Below are positions 15,518 to 23,534 of a stretch of 39,178 nucleotides of DNA, in pieces (the stretch's first letter is position 1; each line of letters starts with the position of its first letter). Below the pieces are notes generated by a model. The model worked only from the letters and a program-made list of their open reading frames with translations, was not told where the DNA came from and ran no database searches. This stretch comes from Bacilli bacterium (GTDB lineage: Bacteria; Bacillota_I; Bacilli_A; RF39; UBA660). The stretch is taken from NCBI GenBank assembly GCA_918219625.1, contig CAKJXT010000029.1, positions 1 through 39,178 on the forward strand, given 5' to 3'. Made by a program: the position numbers and the translations under genes.

Positions 15518-16289
15518 ATTAGAACTAGAAGTAAAAATACTAGATATAGATAAAGAAAAATTTATAAAAAAACTAGAAAAACTAGGCGCAAAACTAAAAA
15601 AAGAAACAAAACAATACTTATACACATATGACTTACCAACAATATATGGAAGATATGTAGATATAATGATGCAACTAAATAATCCAGAAAGTAAAATAAA
15701 ATATGAAACAGCTGTATCAAAATTAAAACTACTATTTTTTGATTTAGATAATTTAATAGAACAAGAAAAAATAAAAAAAGTAACAGGCTACAATACATTA
15801 TCAGAAATATGTAAAAAAAAGGATATGCTTGAAATACTAAATAGTAGAAAATTTATAAACTTTATAAAAAAATATCAAAATAATCCTAAAAAATGGATAA
15901 GAGTAAGACAAACAAATGATAAAACAACAATAACAGTAAAACATATACTTGCAGATAATGATACAAACTTACAACAAATGATGGAAACAGAAATGGATGT
16001 ACCAAGTATAAAAGAAGCAAATAGCTTGTTAGAAGCACTAGGATATTCATATAAAAGCTATCAAGAAAAAGAAAGAATAACATATATATTTGAAGACTAT
16101 GAAATCGACATTGATACATGGCCAGGAATACCTACATACTTTGAAATAGAAGGAAATACAGAAGAAGAATTAGATATAGTGTTAAAAAAACTAGGATATT
16201 CAATAAAAGAAGCTGTATCATGTACAGCAGATCAAGTATATGAAAAATATGGAAAATCAATGTTTAATAAAAGAGAAATAAAATTTTAA
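15510..16289 (+). CDS. CYTH-domain protein with a large insertion
   Basis: 259 residues. The CYTH signature ExExK is present as E5-L-E7-V-K9 (with KLELEVKI context). WIRVRQTNDKTTITVKHI near 129-146 supplies the RxR and TxKxx strands, and the C-terminal part has EMDVPSIKEANSLLEALGY, YEIDIDTWPGIPTYFEIEG and EELDIVLKKLGY. CYTH enzymes act on triphosphates within a tunnel fold (class IV adenylyl cyclase, thiamine triphosphatase, tripolyphosphatase). Between the second strand (near 45) and the RVR strand (near 131) there is an extra helical stretch of roughly 70-80 residues, longer than in ordinary members. Substrate is not predictable. It is coupled to the dCMP deaminase gene. Confidence 0.82.
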   Translation: MGKLELEVKILDIDKEKFIKKLEKLGAKLKKETKQYLYTYDLPTIYGRYVDIMMQLNNPESKIKYETAVSKLKLLFFDLDNLIEQEKIKKVTGYNTLSEICKKKDMLEILNSRKFINFIKKYQNNPKKWIRVRQTNDKTTITVKHILADNDTNLQQMMETEMDVPSIKEANSLLEALGYSYKSYQEKERITYIFEDYEIDIDTWPGIPTYFEIEGNTEEELDIVLKKLGYSIKEAVSCTADQVYEKYGKSMFNKREIKF

Positions 16290-16290
16290 A

Positions 16291-16323
16291 AAAATTACCT
16301 TTTACTAGGTAATTTTCTTTTTT
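16291..16323. terminator. Bidirectional intrinsic terminator
   Basis: A perfect 10-bp stem (AAAATTACCT/AGGTAATTTT) with a 6-nt loop. T-rich tails on both strands let it serve the CYTH gene and the small minus-strand ORF. Confidence 0.9.
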
Positions 16324-16399
16324 GATTTGAATCAGAATTAGTATTTTTTAAAATACCAACTTTTTCCAACATTTCAGCAATCAGAAATAATATACAAAG

Positions 16400-16534
16400 T
16401 TACCTATCACTTATCCCATATTTTTGACGCGTATTTCTACATACTTCCACATAGTAGCTCTCATCATCACTATTAGCTTCGTGTAGAATTTCAAGAGCAG
16501 TTCTTAAATCTAACTTTGGTTTATCATTTTTCAT
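16400..16534 (-). CDS. Small 44-residue protein of unknown function
   Basis: A short minus-strand ORF, ATG at 16534, with an excellent ribosome binding site (GGAGGAATAGAC then ATG). The peptide begins MKNDKPKLDLRTALEILHEA and ends VCRNTRQKYGISDR. Beyond the TAA stop the same frame stays open for 34 more codons (FLIAEMLEKVGILKN in the middle) down to 16295, inside the shared terminator. So this may be a 79-codon gene broken by a nonsense mutation, or a true 44-residue protein. I do not recognise the family. It fills most of the 360-nt gap between the CYTH gene and murF. Confidence 0.5.
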   Translation of the reverse strand: MKNDKPKLDLRTALEILHEANSDDESYYVEVCRNTRQKYGISDR

Positions 16535-16602
16535 GTCTATTCCTCCATAAAATAATTAATAATTATTATACAAAAAAACAATAAATAAGTAAACACTAGT
16601 TA

Positions 16603-16631
16603 TTTAAATATTTTAAAGAATGTGCTATACT
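16603..16631 (+). promoter_or_regulatory. murF-murE promoter
   Basis: TTTAAA (16603-16608), a 17-nt spacer and TATACT (16626-16631) preceded by an extended TGC, 20 nt before the ATG. Confidence 0.6.
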
Positions 16632-16650
16632 TATCTTAGAGGATGATGAT

Positions 16651-18201
16651 ATGAGAAGTTTATATTTTATAACATATTTTATATATGTAATACTAAGAAG
16701 CAAAAAGAGTTTACACATGCTACAACAAAACTATTATAATAATTCACATAGATATATTAAATGGATATTTAAAAACTTAGAAAAATCAATACTAACAATA
16801 GATTGGTTATTCTTGATATTAGTAGTATTAGGACTATTAGGAATAAATATAGATTTAGCGTTCTTCTTATTCTATCTAGGAATCACACTACACTATTACA
16901 ACAATAGAAGAAAAGAACAAGTAAAACTAAAATTTAATTTCACAAAAAGAATAATGAGAATGTGCATAACAGAAATAATGATATATTCAGTAATAATAAT
17001 ATTACTACATAAATCAATATACTTATTTTATGTTTTAGGACTACTTGCTTCATTAAATAATATTTTTATTGAAATAATAAATATAATAAATAAACCAATA
17101 GAAAAATTAGTATATCTACACTTCTATAGAATGGCAAAGAAAAAAATAACATCAATGCCAAGAATGAATGTAATAGGAGTAACAGGAAGTTATGGTAAAA
17201 CAAGCAGTAAAAATATTTTGGCAGACATTCTAAAAGTAAAATACGATACACTTCCAACACCACAAAACTATAACACACCATATGGATTAATGCTAACAAT
17301 AAACAATAAAATGGATAAATTCATAGAATACTTTATAGCAGAAATGGGAGCATGCGAAGTAGGACAAATAAAAGAATTATGTAACTTTGTAAAACCAAAA
17401 TATGGGATATTAACTAGAATAGGAGTAGCACACCTAGATAGTTTCAAAACAGAAGAAAATATACAAAAAACAAAATTCGAACTAATAGAATCACTACCAA
17501 GTGATGGAATAGGAATACTAAATGCTGATGATCCAAAACAAACATCATATGAAATAAAAAATAACTGTTCTATAAAATGGATAGGAATAAACAATAAAGC
17601 AGACTATCAAGCATATAATATAAATTACTCATATAAAGGAATGAGCTTCAAAGTAAAAATAGATAATAAGGAATACAAATTTGAAAGTGTTTTAATAGGT
17701 AGAGCAAACATATATAATATACTAGCAGGAATCGCTTTAGCCCATCAACTTGGAATGAATATAGAAGACATTCAAAGAGGAGTACGAAGCATAAAACCAA
17801 TTGAACATAGACTACAAATGAAAAAATTAGGAAAAATGAATATAATAGACGATGCATATAACTCAAACCCAATAGGATCAGAAATGGCAGTTGAAGCACT
17901 ATCATTGATGCCAGGAGAAAAAGTAATAGTAACACCAGGTATGATAGAACTAAAAGACCAAGAATATAAACTAAACTATGAATTTGGAAAACAAATGAGC
18001 AAAGTATGTGATAAAATAATACTTGTTGGACCAAAACAAACAAAGCCAATTCAAGATGCTTTAAAAGATTCAAAATATAAAGAAAAAAACTTATATATAA
18101 TAGATGATGTAAAAGAAGCATTTAATATAGTAGGTAGAGAATGTAGTAATAATGTATATGTATTACTAGAAAATGATCTACCAGACATATTTAATGAATA
18201 G
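16651..18201 (+). CDS. murF: MurF-like Mur ligase with an N-terminal membrane domain
   Basis: 516 residues. UDP-MurNAc-tripeptide:D-Ala-D-Ala ligase activity is predicted from the Mur ligase core: P-loop GVTGSYGKTS at 176-185, EMGA at 231-234, HLDSF at 261-265 and NADDP at 291-295. The MurF-specific DDAYNSNP lies at 400-407. The usual MurF N-terminal UDP-binding domain is missing. In its place residues 1 to about 150 hold roughly four membrane segments (about 46-66, 68-83, 104-122, 123-146) joined by basic loops. This would tether the ligase to the membrane near MraY. ATG follows AGAGGATGATGAT. It lies 8 nt before murE. A related Mur ligase with another substrate is possible, but the DAYNSNP motif favours MurF. 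Confidence 0.82.
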   Translation: MRSLYFITYFIYVILRSKKSLHMLQQNYYNNSHRYIKWIFKNLEKSILTIDWLFLILVVLGLLGINIDLAFFLFYLGITLHYYNNRRKEQVKLKFNFTKRIMRMCITEIMIYSVIIILLHKSIYLFYVLGLLASLNNIFIEIINIINKPIEKLVYLHFYRMAKKKITSMPRMNVIGVTGSYGKTSSKNILADILKVKYDTLPTPQNYNTPYGLMLTINNKMDKFIEYFIAEMGACEVGQIKELCNFVKPKYGILTRIGVAHLDSFKTEENIQKTKFELIESLPSDGIGILNADDPKQTSYEIKNNCSIKWIGINNKADYQAYNINYSYKGMSFKVKIDNKEYKFESVLIGRANIYNILAGIALAHQLGMNIEDIQRGVRSIKPIEHRLQMKKLGKMNIIDDAYNSNPIGSEMAVEALSLMPGEKVIVTPGMIELKDQEYKLNYEFGKQMSKVCDKIILVGPKQTKPIQDALKDSKYKEKNLYIIDDVKEAFNIVGRECSNNVYVLLENDLPDIFNE

Positions 18202-18209
18202 GAGGACAT

Positions 18210-19565
18210 ATGATAGATTTAATTACAGACTCAAGAAAGATAAAACAAGGGGACACATTTATTGCGATAAAAGGAATTGACAATGATGGACATAACTATA
18301 TAGAAAGCGCAATAAAAAATGGCGCAAAAAAAATAATAGCAGAACATGGAAACTATGAAGTAGAAACAGAAATAGTAGAAGATACAACAAAATACCTAAA
18401 CGAATATATATACAATAACTATTACAATAAAATAAAAGACATAAAACTAATAGGAGTAACAGGAACAAGCGGTAAAACAACAACATGTTTCTTAACATAC
18501 ACAATGTTAAAAAGCTTAGGATGTAAAGCAGCTTATATCGGAACAATAGGATTCTATATGGATGACTTTGTAAGAGAACTTCCAAATACAACTCCACTAA
18601 TAGATGAACTATATAATATACTATTAGAATGTAAAGAAAATAATATAGAATATGTTGTAATGGAAGTATCAAGCCATGCACTAGATTTAAATAGAGTATA
18701 TGGACTAGAATATGACGCAGCAGGATTTACAAACATTAGTCAAGACCATCTAGACTATCACAAAACAATAGAAAACTATGCACAAGCAAAAGTAGCACTA
18801 TTTAGAAAACTAAGAAATAATAAAACAGCTATTATAAACATAGATGATGAACACAGTAATATGTTTATACTACCTGAAAATAATAATATAACACTAAGTG
18901 AAAACAAGGGAGACGTAAGTATATATGATATAAAACTTACAAACCTTGGAATAGACTTTAAATTCAATTACAAAGAAAAAGAATATGAAAAAACAATAGA
19001 CATGGTAGGAAAATATAACATATATAACTACATGACAGCTGTAATGTTAATAAATAACTTTGGATTTAGTATAGAAGAAATACTAAAAATAGACGCACAA
19101 GCACCACGTGGAAGAATGGAAATGGTAAAATATGGAACAAATAGTATATTTGTAGACTATGCCCATAAACCAGACGCAGTAAAAAAAGTATTAGAAAATG
19201 CAAAAGAATTCACAATAGGAAAAATAATTACAATAATTGGTTGTGGTGGTAACAGAGATAGAACAAAAAGACCAATAATGGGTAATATCGCAAGTGAATT
19301 ATCTAATCATGTAATATTTACAAACGATAACCCAAGAAATGAAGAACCAGAAGATATTATGAAAGACATAATTGAAGGTGTAAAAAAAGACAATTACGAA
19401 ATAATACTAGATAGAAAAGAAGCAATAAATAAAGGTATATCACTTCTAAAAGAAAATGATGTACTATTAATCCTTGGAAAAGGGCATGAAGACTATCAAA
19501 TAGTAAAAGGTGTAAAATACCACTTAGATGATATGGAATGCGTACTAGAAGGAATAAAAAAATAA
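18210..19565 (+). CDS. murE: UDP-MurNAc-L-Ala-D-Glu:meso-DAP ligase
   Basis: 451 residues, with the Mur ligase core and a slightly short N-terminal domain (TDSRKIKQGDTFIAI near 6-20). P-loop GVTGTSGKTTT at 82-92, TTP near 127-129, MEVSSHAL near 151-158, SQDHLDYHKT near 177-186, with Lys194 in the AQAKVALF position expected to be carbamylated, and RGRME near 300-304. The substrate-specificity motif DNPRNEEP (373-380) is the form associated with meso-diaminopimelate rather than L-Lys addition. The peptidoglycan is therefore predicted to be DAP type. ATG follows AGGAGGACAT, 8 nt after murF. Confidence 0.95.
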   Translation: MIDLITDSRKIKQGDTFIAIKGIDNDGHNYIESAIKNGAKKIIAEHGNYEVETEIVEDTTKYLNEYIYNNYYNKIKDIKLIGVTGTSGKTTTCFLTYTMLKSLGCKAAYIGTIGFYMDDFVRELPNTTPLIDELYNILLECKENNIEYVVMEVSSHALDLNRVYGLEYDAAGFTNISQDHLDYHKTIENYAQAKVALFRKLRNNKTAIINIDDEHSNMFILPENNNITLSENKGDVSIYDIKLTNLGIDFKFNYKEKEYEKTIDMVGKYNIYNYMTAVMLINNFGFSIEEILKIDAQAPRGRMEMVKYGTNSIFVDYAHKPDAVKKVLENAKEFTIGKIITIIGCGGNRDRTKRPIMGNIASELSNHVIFTNDNPRNEEPEDIMKDIIEGVKKDNYEIILDRKEAINKGISLLKENDVLLILGKGHEDYQIVKGVKYHLDDMECVLEGIKK

Positions 19566-19580
19566 TTTTATTCCTTTTTT
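19549..19580 (+). terminator. Intrinsic terminator of murF-murE
   Basis: AAGGAATAAAA pairs with TTTTATTCCTT across the murE stop codon, followed by a T run. Confidence 0.9.
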
Positions 19581-19629
19581 ATTGATTAAAAAAATTAAAA
19601 GATATACAATTGATATTAGGAGTGATAAT

Positions 19630-20532
19630 ATGGAAAGAGTAAGAAAAGAAATAATCGATTATATAGAAAAAAATATATTTCCAAGCTATAAAAAGAATGA
19701 TAAGGGACATAATATTGATCACATTAAATATGTAATTGAGAGAAGTTTTAAATTTGCTGATATGGTAAAAGATGAAGAAATTAACTATGATATGGTATAT
19801 GTAATAGCTGCATATCATGATATTGCGCATTATATAGACGCAAAACATCATGAAGAATTAGGTGCAAAAATGTTATTAGAAGATGATAATTTAAAACAAT
19901 TCTTTACAGATGAACAAATTAAAACAATGAGTGAAGCAGTATATGACCATAGATCAAGTCTAGAAGGAGAACCAAGAACAATATATGGAAAAATAGTATC
20001 ATCAGCAGATAGAAATACATTACTAGAAGTGCCATTAAGAAGAACATATGAATATAGAATTGTACATAGTCCAGAATCATCATTAGAAGAAATAATAGAA
20101 GAATCAAGACAACACTTAATAGAAAAATTTGGAAAAGATGGATACGCAAAAGAAAAAATGTACTTTGAAGACGAAGACTATAAAAAATTCTTAGAAGAAA
20201 TAGCTGAACTAACAAGTGATAAAGAAAAATTTAAAAAGAGATACTTTGAAGTAAATAGACTAAATAATCCTTTTAAACTAACATTTGATGAAGTAAAAAG
20301 ACATAATCCTAATATGTCGCTAGATGAAGTATTATATGCAGTATACGATATTTTAAAAGATGACTATAAAAAAACATTTGATGAAATAAGAAAAGAAATC
20401 ATAGAAGCAAATAATATAGATGAATTAGAATACTATACAAAAGATGTTAATCCTAAACTAAAAGAATATATAAAAGAAAATATTTTTCCACAATATGAAA
20501 AAATGATAAAGGACATGGAATTGTACACATAA
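19630..20532 (+). CDS. HD-domain phosphohydrolase, first of two tandem HD units (frameshifted from the second)
   Basis: 300 residues from ATG 19630 (after TTAGGAGTGATAAT; an upstream in-frame TTG at 19582 is rejected). HD-family metal ligands are visible: KGHNIDHI near residues 24-31, YHDIAHY near 60-66, KHHEELGA near 70-77, DHRSS near 103-107 and SSADRNT near 119-125. A helical linker (about 205-285) follows. The C-terminus then restarts the same N-terminal motif (KEYIKENIFPQYEK) and ends abruptly out of frame at an A6 run. The continuation is in the -1 frame. It is therefore likely the front half of a two-HD-domain protein. HD proteins hydrolyse phosphate esters, often of nucleotides; the substrate here is unknown. 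Confidence 0.75.
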   Translation: MERVRKEIIDYIEKNIFPSYKKNDKGHNIDHIKYVIERSFKFADMVKDEEINYDMVYVIAAYHDIAHYIDAKHHEELGAKMLLEDDNLKQFFTDEQIKTMSEAVYDHRSSLEGEPRTIYGKIVSSADRNTLLEVPLRRTYEYRIVHSPESSLEEIIEESRQHLIEKFGKDGYAKEKMYFEDEDYKKFLEEIAELTSDKEKFKKRYFEVNRLNNPFKLTFDEVKRHNPNMSLDEVLYAVYDILKDDYKKTFDEIRKEIIEANNIDELEYYTKDVNPKLKEYIKENIFPQYEKMIKDMELYT

Positions 20533-21137
20533 AAGAAGTAATTAGAAGATCATTTGCATTAAATGATACATTTAAATTAGGACTAGACCATAATATGATG
20601 TACGCAATTGCGTCATGCCATGACTGGGGAAAATATGAAGATCATAAAACACATCATTTAATAGCAGCTCAACACTTTATAAAAGATGAAAATATGAAAC
20701 AATTCTTTACAGATGAAGAAAGAACAATAATAAAAGAAGCAATAGAAGACCATAGATCATCAAAAGAAAATGACCCAAGAACAACATATGGAAAACTAAT
20801 TTCATCAGCAGATAGAAACACAAATATAGATATTGTATTCATTAGAAGCTTCTTTGTAGCCCATGAAAGAACTCCAGAAATGAATATAGAAGAATATCTA
20901 GACTATACAATAGATAGACTATCAAAAAGATATAGTGAAGAAAATCCTGAAAACATGTTCTATGAAGATGAAACATATAAAGTATTCTTAAAAGAAATGA
21001 GAGAACTATTAAAAAAACCAGAAGAATTCAAAAATAGATACTGTAGAATAAATAATATAACAGATAGAAATCACACAGTAGAACAAGAAGAAGGGTATAA
21101 AGAAGAAAAAACAAAAAAATTAGTAAAAGTGTTATAA
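20502..21137 (+). CDS. Second HD-domain unit, -1 frame continuation of the preceding gene
   Basis: Reading from 20502 in the -1 frame gives NDKGHGIVHIKEVIRRSF, the missing start of a second HD domain. It continues into CHDWGKYED, THHLIAAQHF, EDHRSSKENDPRT and SSADRNT, mirroring domain 1 (KGHNIDHIKYVIERSF, YHDIAHY, DHRSS, SSADRNT). All HD ligands are retained. The first in-frame ATG is at 20595, but it has no ribosome binding site and would drop the first conserved His. The unit thus depends on a frameshift at A6 (20498-20503), or else is a frame error or recent mutation: one extra A would restore a single protein of about 502 residues. The C-terminus is charged. Confidence 0.7.
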   Translation, partial: NDKGHGIVHIKEVIRRSFALNDTFKLGLDHNMMYAIASCHDWGKYEDHKTHHLIAAQHFIKDENMKQFFTDEERTIIKEAIEDHRSSKENDPRTTYGKLISSADRNTNIDIVFIRSFFVAHERTPEMNIEEYLDYTIDRLSKRYSEENPENMFYEDETYKVFLKEMRELLKKPEEFKNRYCRINNITDRNHTVEQEEGYKEEKTKKLVKVL

Positions 21138-21160
21138 AGGAGATTTATCAAATATAAACT

Positions 21161-21184
21161 AAGCTCAATTAAGAGCTTTTTTTC
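21161..21184 (+). terminator. Intrinsic terminator of the HD gene
   Basis: AAGCTC/GAGCTT stem with a 6-nt loop and a T run. A lone AAAGGAG sequence at 21136-21142 precedes it without any start codon. Confidence 0.85.
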
Positions 21185-21186
21185 AT

Positions 21187-21210
21187 AAAAAAAACTAGAA
21201 TACTCTAGTT
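21187..21210 (-). terminator. Intrinsic terminator of the candidate sRNA
   Basis: On the minus strand, AACTAGA-GTAT-TCTAGTT is followed by an eight-T run. Confidence 0.85.
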
Positions 21211-21280
21211 ACAATAATATCAATAAGCCTCGTGGCTTATCGGCATTGGCATCCCGCCTAAATTCAAATGTCATTTGACA
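21187..21280 (-). ncRNA. Candidate small non-coding RNA (about 94 nt)
   Basis: On the minus strand a strong promoter (see 21286-21314) directs transcription of about 94 nt ending at an intrinsic terminator (21187-21210). No ORF is present. The predicted RNA opens with a TGTCA-AA-TGACA hairpin and has a GC-rich middle (GGCGGGATGCC), unusual against the AT-rich background. Next comes a perfect 7-bp hairpin ATAAGCC-ACGA-GGCTTAT (21223-21240), then the terminator hairpin. I compared it by eye with SRP RNA, 6S, tmRNA and common riboswitches and saw no signature, so the family is unknown. It lies divergent to asnB. It could be a regulatory sRNA; this is inference from promoter, structure and terminator. 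Confidence 0.6.
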
Positions 21281-21285
21281 TAAAA

Positions 21286-21314
21286 ATATTAACAAATTAT
21301 TTATGCAATGTCAA
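21286..21314 (-). promoter_or_regulatory. Consensus promoter of the candidate sRNA
   Basis: On the minus strand: a perfect TTGACA (21314-21309), exactly 17 nt, then TAATAT (21291-21286). It is among the best sigma-A matches in the window, and no protein gene follows it on that strand. Confidence 0.8.
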
Positions 21315-21441
21315 CTGTTTTATTCAAATAATTATATTTTATTAAATCATGAATTGTGCAAAAATAAATATAAAAATGATAATTTCTTTCATTTTGAACA
21401 TATTTATAGTATAATTAAACATGTAGAAAGTAGGCATTAAT

Positions 21442-23262
21442 ATGTGTGGAATAGCAGGTTTCGTAAGTAAAGAAAAAGATAAAGAAAAAGACTTAACAAA
21501 TATGTTAAATAGAATAATACATAGAGGTCCAGATGCAGAAGGAAAATATATAGATGATGATATAGCTCTAGGTCATAGAAGACTATCAATCATAGATCTA
21601 GAATCTGGAAATCAACCAATGTTTAATGAAGATAAAAGTCTAGTAGTAATATTTAATGGAGAAATATATAATTATAAAGAATTAAAAAATGAATTAGAAA
21701 AAAAATACAACTTTCAAACAACAAGTGATACAGAAGTATTATTATATGCATATCAAGAATATAAAGAAAAAATGGTAGAAAAATTAAGAGGAATGTTTGC
21801 TTTTGTAATATGGGATATAAATAATAAAGAACTATTCGGAGCAAGAGACCACTTCGGAATAAAACCATTCTATTACTATAAAAAAGATGATAAATTCATG
21901 TTCGCATCAGAAATAAAAGCATTTCTAGATCATAAAGACTTTGAAAAAGAACTAAATAAAGATGTAATACCAGAATATCTAAGATTTAATTACTCACCAA
22001 GTAATGAAACATTCTTTAAAAACGTCTATAAATTAGCGCCTGGACATTACTTAAAATATAAAGATGGAGACTTAAAAATAGAAAGATACTTCAAAGTATC
22101 ATTTGAAGAAAAAGACAATAATTTTGATGATCTAGTAAAAGAAATAAGCGAAACTATGAAAGATAGTGTTAACCATCATATGATAAGTGATGTAGAAGTA
22201 GGATCATTCCTAAGTAGTGGTATTGACTCATCATACTTAGTATCACTAGCAAAACCTGATAAAACATATACAGTTGGATATGACATACCAAAATATGATG
22301 AAATAAGTTATGCGAAAGACCTAACAGATAAATTAGGAATAAATAATACAAGCAAAAAAATATCAAAAGAAGAATACTTTGATATAATACCAAAAATAAT
22401 GTATCATTTAGATGAACCAATAGCTGACCCCGCAGCAGTAGCACTATACTTTGTCGCACAATTAGCCGCAAAAGACGTAAAAGTTGTACTATCAGGAGAA
22501 GGAGCAGATGAATTATTTGGTGGATATAATTACTATAGAATGGAAGTAGATACAGCTAAATATAGAAAAATACCATTCTTTATAAGAAGAATAATAAGTA
22601 AATTAGCTTCACTTTTACCACCAAAAAGAGGAATAAACTTCTTAGTTAGAAATGGACAAACTCTAGAAGAAGGATATATTGGAGTTACAAAAGTATTCAC
22701 AGAAAAAGAAGCAAAAAAACTAATTAACTATACTAATAACTCTAGAACAAATAAAGAAATAACAAAACAAATATATGAAGAAAATAAAGATGTATCAAAT
22801 ATATCAAAGATGCAAGCAATAGACATAAACTTCTGGTTATCAAAAGATATATTCCAAAAAGCAGATAAAATGACAATGGCAAACTCAATTGAAGGAAGAG
22901 TACCATTTACAGATATAGAAGTATTTAAACTTGCTAGAACAATACCAGATAAATATAAAGTAACAAAAGAAAATACAAAAGTTGCTCTAAGAGAAGCTGC
23001 AAAACTAGATATACCAAATGAATCATATAAGAAGAAAAAATTAGGCTTCCCAGTACCACTAAGAGAATGGTTAAAAGAAGAAAAAATCTACACACAAATT
23101 CAAGAAAAATTTAATAATGACATAAGTAGAGAATTATTCAATAATAAATTCTTAAATAAATTATTAGATGACCATAAAAATAATAAAGCAGATAACTATA
23201 AAAAAATATGGACAATATACTGCTTCTTAGTATGGTATGACGAATTCTTTATAAAAAATTAA
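21442..23262 (+). CDS. asnB: Glutamine-hydrolysing asparagine synthetase
   Basis: 606 residues. The N-terminal class II glutamine amidotransferase domain starts with the catalytic MCGIAGF (Cys2 after Met removal), and carries RGPDAEG, LGHRRLSIIDL and FNGEIYNYKEL. The C-terminal synthetase domain has the ATP pyrophosphatase loop SSGIDSS at 258-264, SGEGADELFGGYNYYR, and the ADKMTMANSIEGRVPF stretch near 474-489. It makes Asn from Asp, Gln and ATP; members of the family also amidate cell-wall peptides or lantibiotic-like substrates, but nothing here suggests that. The ribosome binding site is weak (AAAGTAGG). A TATAAT lies about 20-30 nt upstream without a clear -35. A strong terminator follows. 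Confidence 0.93.
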   Translation: MCGIAGFVSKEKDKEKDLTNMLNRIIHRGPDAEGKYIDDDIALGHRRLSIIDLESGNQPMFNEDKSLVVIFNGEIYNYKELKNELEKKYNFQTTSDTEVLLYAYQEYKEKMVEKLRGMFAFVIWDINNKELFGARDHFGIKPFYYYKKDDKFMFASEIKAFLDHKDFEKELNKDVIPEYLRFNYSPSNETFFKNVYKLAPGHYLKYKDGDLKIERYFKVSFEEKDNNFDDLVKEISETMKDSVNHHMISDVEVGSFLSSGIDSSYLVSLAKPDKTYTVGYDIPKYDEISYAKDLTDKLGINNTSKKISKEEYFDIIPKIMYHLDEPIADPAAVALYFVAQLAAKDVKVVLSGEGADELFGGYNYYRMEVDTAKYRKIPFFIRRIISKLASLLPPKRGINFLVRNGQTLEEGYIGVTKVFTEKEAKKLINYTNNSRTNKEITKQIYEENKDVSNISKMQAIDINFWLSKDIFQKADKMTMANSIEGRVPFTDIEVFKLARTIPDKYKVTKENTKVALREAAKLDIPNESYKKKKLGFPVPLREWLKEEKIYTQIQEKFNNDISRELFNNKFLNKLLDDHKNNKADNYKKIWTIYCFLVWYDEFFIKN

Positions 23263-23293
23263 AACTATATAGAAAAAATCTATATAGTTTTTT
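23261..23293. terminator. Bidirectional intrinsic terminator
   Basis: A 13-bp perfect stem (AAAACTATATAGA/TCTATATAGTTTT) after asnB. A/T-rich tails on both sides let it also stop the convergent minus-strand pair. Confidence 0.88.
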
Positions 23294-23295
23294 GA

Positions 23296-23454
23296 TTATT
23301 TATATAAGATTATAGCTTGTTCTTCACTATCCTGCCAATTCTCAAGTATACTATCCCAATCAACAGGAATAACATCTTTCAATGCTTCTTCAGCAGTAAT
23401 TATTTCTCTCTCGACAGAAAAGAAATCCTTTGGAAGTCTTATATTTTTTTCCAC
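23296..23454 (-). CDS. Small acidic protein, possible antitoxin
   Basis: 52 residues from GTG 23454, chosen because GAGGTGG lies just upstream on the minus strand; longer starts add an uncharged hydrophobic stretch lacking a ribosome binding site. The peptide is acidic (LPKDFFSVEREIITAEEAL, then VDWDSILENWQDSEEQ) with no recognised domain. It lies downstream of a MazF/PemK-like gene on the same strand, separated by about 80 nt. Size, charge and position would suit an antitoxin, although antitoxins usually precede their toxins. Function is a guess. Confidence 0.5.
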   Translation of the reverse strand: MEKNIRLPKDFFSVEREIITAEEALKDVIPVDWDSILENWQDSEEQAIILYK

Positions 23455-23534
23455 TTTAACCACCTCACAAAAATATAAAAGTATCAAGTAGTTAACTAAT
23501 ATTATATTTAAAAAATTACAATTTGTCAATAGAA

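Noticed and set aside
21136..21160. A gene start after the AAAGGAG sequence downstream of the HD gene
   Set aside because: No ATG, GTG or TTG follows at a usable distance and a terminator begins at 21161. It may be a remnant of a lost gene but nothing codes there.
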